From: Phoenix dactylifera
Lineage: Eukaryota; Streptophyta; Magnoliopsida; Arecales; Arecaceae
Length of the DNA: 64,000 nt
Direction: 5' to 3'
Assembly (NCBI RefSeq): GCF_009389715.1
Contig: NW_024068246.1
Location: forward strand, 1-64,000
The notes below the pieces were generated by a model. The model searched no databases, was not told where the DNA came from, and worked only from the letters and a program-made list of their open reading frames with translations. Shown piece after piece: positions 45,228 to 57,800 of this stretch. Position numbers and translations under genes: made by a program. How positions within the stretch are numbered: the stretch's first letter is position 1; each line of letters opens with the position of its first letter.

Positions 45228-45838
45228 TTATAATGGCCTTAAAATCCTTAGTGATTCTTCCTGCAGAAAGTATTACACCTCGACTTCGGATTAAACCAAC
45301 CTCATTGGCCTCGGACATAAACTGAGGCGAATGATTTCAGCCTCAGCCGAGGAGTAGACCAGCTTAGGAGCCGCCAGTCGAGGAGAACAATTAGCACGTA
45401 TCGACAACGGCTGATATCCCTAACAACCGACAGCTTTGCAGCTCGCAGTCGCGGTAGTACCACATCTTGCGCCAGACCTGCACTGCACGCCTCCCACACG
45501 GAATGGCCCCCGCGCCGCGGCCTACCACCGGCTATTGTCTGCCATCATTGTATGCCACATCGGCCCAGGTAACAACAAAGTTGGTTTTCCTATATAAAGA
45601 GAAAAACCTGGGGGACCTCACAGAGTGACCCACTGCTAAAACCCTCTCCCCTCCATACTGCTGCCTCCTTGTGCATTGGAGGGTTCCTCCCCAGATACTC
45701 TCCAGCAAGTGGATTTCTTGCAGGCCACTCAGTGGAGGAAATCAACACCCGACGCCTCAACCAGCCTGCTCAACCCGCTTCCAGCCTACCTTAGAGTCGT
45801 TCGAGCTGCTCTCCCACCTCGGTCCAGATTCGGATAAT
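45228..45838 (+). mobile_element. LTR-like segment (solo LTR candidate), copy B
   Basis: Counterpart of 35575-36180, with CCTATATAAAGAGAAAAACC at about 45590 and the end CCACCTCGGTCCAGATTCGG. Present in both duplicated units, so it predates the duplication. Fossil; edges approximate. Confidence 0.4.
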
Positions 45839-46259
45839 GGTTGTATAGCAGCCATTTCTTCTCCAAATTTGCCTAAGTTGGGATTATTTTGGAAGATGGA
45901 TTGTTCAAATTTGTAAAAACCTAGTGACAAAATTTGTGTTAAGAAATCATATATAAAAAAGGGAATTACACGAGATATTGCTTGCCCAAATGTTGAATAT
46001 ATACTGCAAAATTCTAGATGGTTATTGAACCAAGAACATAATATAGGTTTGCATTTTGGAGAAACAGGCCTTTGAACATTTCCGGCTATTGTCGGAGAAC
46101 ATGCATCCGAAAAGGAGTGTATCAAATTGGAAATACTAAAAGTAACTGCGTTTCCTTTCACGAAATCATCCTAATCATCTAAAAATGGTTGAGATAAACG
46201 GATTTGCTGGTGCTATGAACCAAGTATAGCTTGTAAAATCCTCCGCATATGGTTCTATT

Positions 46260-46745
46260 GGATTCTCCTTGGGGCTATATTTGGGATTGGACAGGCCTAA
46301 GGCCCATCAGGCTTGGGCTCAGTTTCCGGTAGTGGAGTCCAAACAACAATGAGGCTAGCCCGACTTGGAGCCCGACATGGCTCAGCCCAGTCTGCCACCT
46401 AATTGGAATATAGGAACCTTCACCCTTCCTTTCTTCCTTTCTACCTCTCATCTCCTCTCGCTCTCACAATTCCCTTACCAACTCCCCTCTCACTTCTCTT
46501 CCTTAGAGCCTCCAGTTGGGAGGTGCCGTCCCCACTGCATTGGGCTAGATTTGGATCGGGCATGTTGGATATTTCGGCCGGCCTCTATTTCAGGCTTGAG
46601 TTGGGTTCGGGCTGTAATCTTTAAGATTTCGGGTCTAGAACCGGACCAAATCTTGAAAAATTCATCAAAATTTGAAACAATCATCTAAGCTAGGACCATG
46701 CTGCATGGAAACCTGACCCAACCCAGACTAATAATTCCAGCTCTA
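46260..46745. repeat. Degenerate GGGCTTGG/GGTTGGG-type repeat downstream of gene B
   Basis: Counterpart of 36590-37090, slightly shorter. No coding potential seen. Confidence 0.45.
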
Positions 46746-47360
46746 ACATCCGATAAAAAAGGGTGTGACCATGTTAAGATTGATGAAGATTAGTCCATGG
46801 AAATCATTTCATGAGATAGATAAAACATAGGGCTATCGGGTCGACAGAATTAGCGAAAGGGGACAAAAGGGGTACCCTGTGAGCTCCTCTCTTGGGAAGT
46901 TTCACCTACTATCAAACAAGTCCTGTGAGGATACATCCAATTTACCACTGTACAAGTCCTATGGTTCCATTTCCTTAAAAGGAACATGTGCTACATGACA
47001 ATTAGTTACCTTTGTTATATGTACGATCAACTTTAATGTATGAACAAATCTTGCATATAACACTTCTTTCATATCTTCAGTCCTAGAAGATGGGCCAGCC
47101 CACTAATAAATTGCTAGGCTTCCTTTTTTTTAAAAAAAAAGGAGAAAAGTTCTGAGATGGAAGTGATGTCATGGTCTCATGGAGTCGCGCCAGAGATATC
47201 GTACAGAATAGAACCTTTTTTGAAGGAATCATGAGAAAATATTTGCTAGAAATGCAGAGAAATCAGTTTCAGTCTACAATATCCAAAATTTTCATCAAAA
47301 AAAAAAACCCAGACGCAAGGCTCAAAGAGCATAAAATTTTGCAAGGGAGCTAACCTCTCT

Positions 47361-48690
47361 GTTTGCTGACAGTTCTAAAAATCTAAAGTAAGAAACAGTT
47401 CTTAAATGAGCTAGGCCAGAGTAAGGAGCACTGCCATTCAAACAGAATTAACTGCACTAGAATCCAATTATAATGGATGATGCCTGAAATCATTATTGGG
47501 CATTATAATTGTCATATGTTATTCATGCAAATATGCGTGGATTTAGGATTATTTAAAATTAACGTATTGACTGTTGTCATGGTCATTATTTGTCATTATA
47601 ACATAAAATAACAGTCAATAAGTTAAAAATGCAATGATGTTATCCACCAAAATAATTATTCACTGGATAAAATATCATTAAATAATGGCTAAATATAACG
47701 AAATAATGGTCAGAGCCATCAAATTTTTGCAATTAATACATTACAACCTAACAGACCACCTCCAAAGCCATTACAACTATGACAACTTAACATTATAATC
47801 ATGGTATAATTGCTCCAAAATGTTCTTCATACATTAGAGGAAAAAGCTCTGGCACTAGCCAAGGTTAATTAATCACTTAGCTTGTGTTTGGACTTTTAGG
47901 TAGAGGAGGTTTATCCCTACTTTATTCTATTCAAATTCCCTCCTTCATCTTTAAGAACACATGACCAATTTAGCCTCCTATAGTATTAGTATAGTATGAA
48001 TATTATAATGATATAATATTATAGGATATATCAAATTCAATATTATAAAACATTATATATAATATTGTTATATAATACAATATTATTGCATAGATATATA
48101 ATATTATATATTATATTATAGAGTAATAGGGATTGGAAAGATAAACTTGTCTAATTAAAATACAAAATTATTATTTTTTCTTTCCACCGCTTATTTCTAA
48201 TATCATCCAAAGACTACGTTACTTAAAACATGAAATAAGAGCTATATCCATCAAACCTGGTATAAATCCAACATAACCTATCTTTATTCTTGAAAAAACC
48301 ATCTCCATTCCAAACGAAGTGCTCATGATCTCATTTGTGTGGCCAAGGACAATCTCTAAGTCAAAATATTAATGATAGCTTTGTCCGCAAGATTGGAGTT
48401 TTATCTTTCAAGAAGGAAGGAAGGAAAAAGGATTATGCTTTAATAAAGTTGAGGGTTGGGATGGAGAAAAAATCCTCTCCAATGGAGTTGGTGCGAAAGC
48501 ATCGTAGAGAGCGACGGGCTTATCACCCACCCTGGGAAACGGGTGAAGAGGACTCGGCTTCACGTGGGTTGGTGGAGACTCCTGTGGCTGTGGTTTCCGG
48601 GCCGGCCGCTTGGCGATCTCTCGTCCTTGAAGAACGAACGCAATTAAGCAAACCTGTCCCCCTCGCCAGTGACGAAGGTTAGGAATAGGA
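47361..48690. other. AT-rich intergenic region with a possible MITE
   Basis: Very AT-rich. Between about 47878 and 48323 the ends TTAGCTTGTGTTTGGACTTT and (complement) AGCACTTCGTTTGGAATGG are similar in reverse, and the centre is a TATAATATTAT palindromic stretch, so a Harbinger- or hAT-like MITE of about 445 bp is possible. No gene. Confidence 0.35.
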
Positions 48691-48930
48691 GACAAACTTA
48701 GGAAGATAAGGCATCTTCTTCACTTTAGCTGTCCTACAATATTCGTCATCTATTAGATGAATGTGCTTTCTATCGGACTACTCATATTTACAGAAAGGCA
48801 AACAGTGCAGCGGATTGAACCGCATTCTATGCGGTCCATCATTCTGAAGACTTTATTTAGGAGGACTAGGCCTCTGTTCTGATCTTTCTACAGCCATTGT
48901 GTGTGAGTTGCTGATGTACTGAAAAAAAAA
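48691..48930 (+). mobile_element. LINE 3' end, RNase H tail (diverged)
   Basis: In one frame 48776-48915 reads THIYRKANSAAD, a stop, TAFYAVHHSEDFI and so on, matching the RNase H tail of plant LINEs (VYREANxAADWxASYxAxHSGDVLW). It ends in GTACTGAAAAAAAAATCC, a short poly(A). Only the last 240 bases are recognisable, with several stops. Older and more worn than the copy at 20370. Confidence 0.6.
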
Positions 48931-51150
48931 TCCAGAGAGACCTATATATATATATATACATATGGTGAGATTTTACTAGATAAATGATTTTGCACCTATT
49001 TAGATTCATCGAAGAAGTTCATTTAAAATTTTCCTAAACTATATAAAGCTGCACTTGTAAGTGAATTGCCAGAATTTTATGCAACCATAGCATGTGCCAC
49101 AAATTTGAAATGTTAGCCTACCTCGATTGTTGTAACCTGATGATCTTTGTCTAGATTACGGATAAGATATGGATGATCCAAAAAAGGTAAACTTGTCATT
49201 GTCTCAATCATGTTATTTGTGGGGCTGAGCATGTGTATGAATGATATGATGGTATCTCGTACCTATCTGATTTGGTGCTCGCTAGAGCATTGCTTTATAA
49301 ATGATGCTTGCTAGAGGGCAAGCATGGCATCTACATCTTGCTTGCATTGAATAGGACTATTTGTCACTAAGTGGATTGAAGTTGGATGGATTTTTCATGG
49401 CATATATGACACAATTGAACGGAATATCACTAACTCCATTGCAAAACCCCTTGCTTCGGTGGTGTGTGTCCTTCCATTGGAGAGTGGAGATTGGCCGATG
49501 TCTTTGCAAAATTATTTGAGTAGCATGACTTACTCAAGGGATTTACTATGTCATTCTAAATGGGTGCACTAAATGACTTAAATTAACCCAACTCAGATTT
49601 TGTCATGCTTTGAAATTTGTGTATATTTGATTTTGGATTATCCTTTTACCAATTCAAGTCAAGTAATTGTCAACTATATGCAGAAGACATGCTATTAGGA
49701 GTAGATCGACCACATTGACTCAATATCCAAAGCAAACACCAAATGCCAAAAAGAATATTTACAGAGAATTGATAAGAAAAAAGTACTAGAAAAAAAATTT
49801 GGAAGACAAAAATATATTTACTCTAAAGAAAATAAAAGCCGAAACAAAGAATTTGATTTTCTCACACAAGGCAACTTACTAAAAAGGCACCGCACACAAA
49901 AAGAATTATATCCTAGTTTTTTTGATGGAACTTTCTCCCCCTATTTATAAAACCACATTTTTTATCCCACCATAAGACAAAAATATTACTAATTAAAAAA
50001 ACAAACTCAAATATTACTATAAGACAAAAATATTACTATCCCACACTAATTAAAAAACAAACTCAAATATTTTTAGCCTAAGGCTCAACCTAACTATAAT
50101 GGACTAGTATAAAAAGACAAACTATTCCAACTAGTATTGGAATAGAAAATAAAAATAAACTAGAAACAGAATCGTGATACAAGTAAAACAAGCAATGGAT
50201 CTCCAACACTATATCGAGCTAGCTTGAGCTGCAGCTCTACCCTCCATTAAGGATCATGATAAGAGTTGATAGCCAGCCTAAATCCATCATCTCTTAGGTT
50301 TGGGTATGCAAAATGTATGCAATTTGGCTATTTGGTAGGGTTCGAGATGCGAAGCATCACCGAATCTATTAGGCGGGCTCGTCATTGATGAACTAAACCC
50401 AAATTTGAGATTATACCTTTCTCACCCTCAATTTGCATTTGCATTATCTCCACCTTCTGAAGGTGCCAGTCCACCCCTTGAGCAACTCCTTCCTCCATCT
50501 TTTTCAAAATAAATTTTATGACTCATAGTCTCCTAAAACGAAGTTGAAGGTTTATTCCAAATATAGCAAAAACCATGCTGTATAGATACCATCCTGCTTT
50601 TGTTTGTGCAAGGATCCAAGCAATAAAAGAGCTAATAATGCACCCGATTCCGGGGACAGATCATCTCACATCATTTTGTGCCTATATGGGTCCCACCTTA
50701 CGTGATTCTCCCGCGTGGCAGGGACAGCCGTTGTTACAGTTATTTCAAGTCTTTTTTTTTTGGAAAAAAAGATAAAAAATGAGAAAGAAAAAGGACTGAA
50801 AAAATAGCAGCCGCACGCACATAGGGGATGGTTGTGGAAGAATCACGCTGCCACGCGTCTCCTTCGCTCGCACAAATCCAAACTCGGAATAAAATTCTGA
50901 TAAAATGACAAAAACGTACAAGATCCGACGATCGTCTGAGCTGGCGCGCAGGGATTGACGGCCAAGAGTGGGATTTTAATGTTCGGCTCTCAAAGTCGCA
51001 GTGGTGGGTGAAGGGCCATTAATTGGCGGGCTCATCGCTTGTTTCTGACCGCTGCCGTTGCTGCTTTTCTCTTTATTCTTCTTTTAGAGCGATACGGCAG
51101 CTTAAACGGAGCAGGAAGCAGCAAGCACTTAAGCCGGAGTACCTGATGAA
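48931..51150. other. Intergenic region, no supported gene
   Basis: Contains a TATATATATATACATATA run near 48943 and an imperfect direct repeat at about 49966-50075 (CATAAGACAAAAATATTACTA twice, each followed by CAAACTCAAATATT). The last 400 bases are GC-richer and probably promoter of the phototropin gene. Nothing coding recognised. Confidence 0.5.
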
Positions 51151-51263
51151 GCCTGAAGCCTGAAGCCTGAAGCTTTGTCATACGTCTGCGCGATCCATTT
51201 CTGGACGCTTCTACAAGGTCTTTGCTGCTTATCTCTATTATTATTATTATTATTATCGATATA
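51143..51263 (+). repeat. Short repeats in the phototropin leader region
   Basis: GAAGCCT occurs four times in tandem (about 51149-51174), and a (TTA)n/(TA)n microsatellite follows at about 51237-51276. They lie in what is probably the 5' UTR or a leader intron. Confidence 0.65.
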
Positions 51264-51885
51264 TATATATATATTTAAAAAAGTTTCTTGCATGCTGTCT
51301 GAGAGATTTTGATTGAAGGAAAGCATTTCCGGACTTGTTTTTTGTTTTGGAAAAAAAAACATATTTGAAATGAAATAATTGAAGGAACATCTCCTGTGAT
51401 TGGAAGCTAAGCTTTTGCAGAGTATGTGGTTTTTGATAGTGTCTTGAAGCAACTGCTAGTATTTTTGTAATGTTGAGACTGAACAGTTTATTTATTTATT
51501 TTGTCTCACCTTTTCTTCATAATTTTTGTTTTTTTTGTTTTTTGTGGGGGAACAAGTGGGTCTTTGCCATTTTTTCATAAACAAAGGCCAGTGTCATAGG
51601 TGTTTGATTTCAAGTTTCAGCACATTATTTTCTATAAACTTGATACTGCCCCCAACTTTTTCTAACTGGGTTTCCTTTAGTTTTTATGTTTCTCTGCATG
51701 AAATTTAAATATTCGTTTCTGATTTTATTTTCATTCTTGAATTGGAGTTAAATTAGTAGCTCCCAGCAATGGTTTTGACATGGTATCAAGTGCATCTGCA
51801 GGGCTCTCAATATTAAAGTCAACCAACCGGTCTTTGACCTTTGAAAACAGGGAGTCCAGAGGCTTAATTTGGTACAAGTCATTGA

Positions 51886-54800
51886 ATGATGATAACAAGC
51901 TCATCCAAATATGCACATGAAGGTGGAGAGACCTCCAGCTCTAAACCCATCGAAAAGTGGATGGCATTTCCGAGGGTAGAATCTAAAGCACATTCAAATG
52001 AGATACTTGAGGAATCGAAGGACACTGGAAGCAATCAATCGGCGGCTGAAACGGCAGCAGAACGGGGACTGAGTGGGAATCCTAGCAGCCAAATTGGGGG
52101 CTTGAGGTCATCAGGAGAGGGAACCAAGTTAACCATGGAAAGGACTGTGGAAGGAGCAAGGACATCAGATGAGTCGAGTAATGCTCTGGAATCAAGCTTG
52201 CTTCGGGTCTCTCAAGAACTGAAGGATGCATTGTCAACACTAAAGCAGACGTTTGTTGTATCAGATGCAACCAGGCCTGATTGCCCTATCATGTATGCTA
52301 GTGCTGGCTTTTTCAGCATGACAGGCTACTCATCAAAGGAGGTTATTGGAAGAAACTGGTGCGAGCCATGTCTGATATAGCATCTACTTTCTAAAAATTG
52401 TATCTGGAAATCAAATTTCATGATAGAGCCAAACATTTGGTACTATAAAATCACAAGTTGTAGTTTCTGAAAACAAGCAATATTACAACTATAATAATTC
52501 TAGCAGTGATTCTTCTGAAAAGCAACTTTTACTAGATTTACAGTTCCAGCTTCTTTAAACCTTTGGAAATATTTCATTCATTTTGTTTTTTTTCTTTTTT
52601 TTTTTTGATGCGATGAGGAGGTGAATTACAGGTATCATCATAAGTTTATTAAATAGATAGGCAGTTTATATCTTTGGAGTTCTAACTAGCATTCTTGTAC
52701 AATAACAAAGTAAAATGATTTGATATGAAGTAACACTTCATGCAAATAACTAAATCATCAATTGTATGGCCGAATCAAGCGCACCTAGAATTATCAATTC
52801 TACTATGTTCATGCAACTCTTTTATTTCTTTCTTTTTTCTTTCAGTCGGTTTCTTCAGGGACCAGATACAGATAAGAAGGAAGTAGCAAAAATAAGAGAA
52901 GCTGTAAGGACAGGAAAAAGCTACTGCGGGCGGCTCTTGAATTACAAGAAGGATGGCACGCCATTCTGGAACCTTCTTACGGTGACCCCCATAAGGGATG
53001 ACCATGGGAAGGTTATCAGATTTATAGGGTGAGGTTATTTCTCCTTGTAACTAATGCATTTCTGATAGTTTTCACTCACCTGACCAACTACAACCCATAC
53101 TGAGATGTGCTGTCATGTACCTGCTAAGAATTAATTCCATTACTATAGCTTCAAGAAGCCCCTGCATTATTAAGCAAACACTAGAGGCTCACAGAAGACA
53201 AATGCTGAATAGTATTTGGAGTTTGCATCCATGTAAGGATTAAGTTTTTTGCACATAATGTCCAATTATCACTAGAATCTATGAAGTCATGGTAAGTAAA
53301 CTTGAATATGCCTGGAAATTTCAGATATTCTGTTGTGAACTTTCCAATCATCTAGGACCAATGCCAACTTGCTTAATCGGATACCGTAAAACATAACCTG
53401 CCTGTCAATCATATTCATGAAAGATCTCATCGTACAGATGCTTTTCAATAATGTTTCCCAAATTTATATATGTTGCCTTTTGAAGTCTTCTGAGTCCTTT
53501 GATTTTATTGTTGCCTTAAATTTTAAATACACTATCTAGCTGAGACATCATGTTTCAGAGATGACTTTTCTACATACTTTTCCACATACCCTTCTATACT
53601 TTTCTACATACCTTTCTACATACTTTTCTACCAACATGTCTGAATCATTTAGATTGTAATATTTCAGAATGCAGGTTGAGGTCAGCAAATATACAGAAGG
53701 TCTAAATGACAAAACATTGCGTCCAAATGCTTTGCCAGTGTCACTAATCCATTATGATGGTGAGCATACCCATCAAAAACATTCTAAATATTGAAAAAAT
53801 TGAATCTGCTGAATATGACGGTTTTTTTTGTCAGCACGACAGAAAGAGAAGGCCTTATCATCTATGACAGAGGTTGTCCAGACTGTGAAGCATCGCCGCT
53901 CTCGCTCACAAGCTGCAGATGAGTTTGCTGTCAAGCTTGATGAACATGAAAAGTTCTATGTTGACTCTCCTCTTCAAAAATCTTCAGACATTAAAAATCT
54001 CAAGTCACGAGGTACACTGACTCCTCTACTGGATGCCAACAGCGAGTCACCAAGAATGAGCATTAGAAAATCAGGCCGTTCTTCCTTAATAGGGTGAGTT
54101 CATCATTTTTTAGCTTCAGAGTGTCAAAAGGGGAAAAAATGAAAAGGGATCACTTCATTGATACAATGAAAATTTAGAGAATAAAGCCTGAGATGCAGAA
54201 TGTCGTATCAACTTAAATGACTGCTGTTATTTTTATCTTTCCACATTGGACTAGATATCAAGGCTGGGGAATTGGATTTCTTGGAACAAGCTCTAAAGAA
54301 GATTGATGAAAAGAATATAAAATGGTTTTTTTTCTATATAAATGAAGTTATTTCTATCTTTCCACATCGGACTAGATCTCGCAGGAGGAGAACTGGATTT
54401 CTTGGAACACACTCCCTAAAGAAGATTGATAAAAAGAATGTTAAATGGGAAAAAATCTTGAACTAATAAACTTCTATTCCATGGAAAGAACTGAGAGTAA
54501 ATTTCTGACTAGTGTCCACAATTATGAATAACTGAAAAAAATAATGGCTAAAGGTAATTTCTGTCTCTCACAGAATGAAAACTTAAAAGTAACAGTAATG
54601 GGGAATAAAACTAAACTTTCTAAATGCAAAACTCTACCATAAACATTGGACTAATGAACAAATATCCCTTTTAACTTACCTAGAGGTCTGCAAACTACTT
54701 TTTTCAAGTTCAAAAACATTTAGAAGACCAGGATGCTCCTGCTCCATCCTTCAAACTTCACCATGACAAGTAGTTGAGCTCAATACAGGAGAAGATCAGA

Positions 54801-57800
54801 AGGAGTGTTTTCAACTAGTTTCCAGGTCTGTTTGTGGTGTAAAAACGAGAAAAGAAATGAAATCAAAAGGGAAACCTACCTCCTACTACTTGGTTGCAGG
54901 GAGAAAAAGAAGACACTAAATTCTAAGTAATATCTCAAAATAGGTGCAATTGTGATAGGATATCAACTATTAAAACTAAAGGAATATCTAGAGATCTACA
55001 TAAAAGAAAAGGAATAGTAAGAGATCATTGGTCTCTAACACCCTATGAACACTAGCACTGTCCGTGAAAGAATCACCATGTAGTGACTAATTGACCAATG
55101 TTACAAGCACCACCAGCTCTGCCACCATCCTCATGATCATTGATGCCACCAGTGCCATGAATCAAACTGCCATCACCTCTGCTACCACCAACTCTCACCA
55201 ACACCTTTGTTGATGCCAGTAATGCTGCTAATACTGTTGCCACTATCAGCACGCAACTATCACTGCTGATAATCCAATTCTACTACCACAAGAACCACCA
55301 CTACCTGCACTAATGCTGTTGTCACCATCGTCACCTGCAAGACCATCAATGCCACTGGAACTACCAACTACCACTGTTGCTGCTCTCAATATCATCAGGA
55401 AGAATACTGCCATCATACCAAACCACCCACTTCAACCTTTTCTTCTATTGTATGCTTCTAAATGATAAAAAATCTTCTTTCCTCTATTTTCAGTTTATCT
55501 TTAAGAGTTTCTGTTTCTCTCATTTACAACCATCTAGTGTAAGCTGTCACTATAATGCACCAATGGTTTCTTAATATACGAGCAGCAACCTTTGCCATTT
55601 TTGATAAAATGCTCCAGTTGTTTGCAGGTTTAAAGTAAGAAAGCAGAGTTCTGTAGAAAAGAGCGAATCTCTTGTCGAGCCAGAGATTTTAATGACGAAA
55701 GAAGTTCAACACACAGAAAGCTGGGATCATATGGAAAGAGAAAAAGATATACGACAAGGAATTGATTTGGCTACAACACTGGAGCGCATTGAAAAGAATT
55801 TTGTTATAACAGATCCTAGACTTCCTGATAATCCAATAGTAAGATCAAGTTGGCAAACGATAATCTGATATTATCTATAGGATCATAATTAAAGGGATAT
55901 AAGCTACTCATGCACAGGTGCAAACGTGTGCATGAATACATAAATACATACATGAATACCCAGATAATATGTAAATATATGCATGTTCTTTTGAATGCAT
56001 CTGCCACTGCATACATTTTCACATATTGCCGCTCACCAATCTCATCAGCACTTAATTCAAATTCAACTGCTCTATTGGAGTTTTTTTTTGCTCTGCATTC
56101 ATTTGGTGATGCTTAAGCTAGCCTTAAAAATGCATTTGGTTGAGTCCTGTTTAAAATAGAGGGATGATTATCCCCTTAAGTTGGTCATCTAAAGTAACTT
56201 ATAACAGCAAGCAGACAGATGCTCTATGCTTCATCAGTTTAGTACATAATAACCATTTAACATTACAATTCCTATAATTTTCGAATTTTACTTAAGAGTA
56301 TATGTAAATGATAATGTCAACTTAAAGCTTATGTCCTGTTTTGTTGTCTACACCAAAAAAAAGCTAAATCATGCTTGGTGTTATGCTCTGCAGATATTTG
56401 CATCTGATAGCTTTCTTGAACTGACAGAATATTCACGGGAAGAAATTTTAGGAAGAAACTGCCGGTATGGAAAAACGCAAGCCTCCCATGCATCTTTGTT
56501 CTCATCTATTACAGTAGTGTCTATTAATTCTTGATCTGTTTGATGTTGTGAATATCATTCTTGGTTTTTTTCAAAGTCCCACTACATTATTTGCTCAAAA
56601 AATGTCCCACTAGATTATACAATATGTGGAAGGGCAAAGGCTCTTTTCACAAGTCGTGTCCAGCAAAATCTTGTAACACTATGAAATTTTGGTCTTCATA
56701 AAAAGGTGGTGGAACATTTTCTAACCAAAGAGATACATATGTTGTATTTTCTCTTTAACTATGATAGGATTAGGCTGACCTCTATAATTCTTTGCGGAAG
56801 TATTACTATGCTGCAAGAACCTAAGCTAACAATAATAAGAATAATAACAAATACAAAGAAAAAAATCGTGAAAGCCTATGCTACAGGAGACTAGATGATC
56901 TCTTAGTAAAGTTGACAAGTGCAGATGGCCCTTGATTCATATGGGGAGAGATTCTGCCAATGCTTGGAGGAATTGATTACTTTTGTCAACATAGTTTGTG
57001 CATCAGTAACATGGCTAGAAAATTCAGTGATATCAAGCATATACACACACACACATATACATACATACATACATATATATAGAGAGAGAGTTGTACTATA
57101 CATTTTATGTTAACTCCTTGTGGAAAAGTTAATGATTTTAAAAACAATAATACGCCATTCAAATTGAAAATCCAAACCATTAAACATGATCTACACTATA
57201 AAAAAATACCAAGAAATCAAAATTCATATATTTTGTTGGTCTCTAACCTATGCATCAAGTCGGTACAAAAATGAATGGTATCGATTGCACTAGCATGGTA
57301 AAATACATGATAGGGCACTTAAATTGAAAATCTGTTTTATGGATCATGATCTACACTCTTAAAACATGGGTTAAGTTCACTAGGTTTAGATGATTGTGTC
57401 ATAGTAAAACATAGCATCGTGCTACTAAAACCATCCATTCTGACACTTACTTGTGATTAGATTAGAGACCATCAAAATACATGAATTTTGGTTTCTAGGT
57501 ACTTTATAGTGTAGATTATGGTCGATGATTTGGATTTTAAATTTGGATAGTCTTTTATTAATTTTAAATCATTAGCTTCTTCTCCAAGGAGTTAAAATAA
57601 AGTATAGAGTCCAACTCATCTACATATATGTATGTATATATATGTATGTGTCTGTGTGTGTGTATAATGCAGTGAACGATTTGATAAAATTTGCTTTTGT
57701 CTAGGCTCACCAGGTAACATATTGTTCAACTATAGGCACATGCTTCTTTTAATCCTAATGAATCATGCACATTGATGATCAATGATTGTCTAGTCTACTG

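Larger units (their letters stand above)
37876..47360 (+). repeat. Segmental duplication, copy B (9.5 kb)
   Basis: Direct repeat of 26641-37730. Lacks the CACTA element, the CT/TA microsatellite and two small intron insertions of copy A, and has its own 764-bp Harbinger-like insertion. Similarity ends at AACCTCTCT (47360). Confidence 0.92.
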
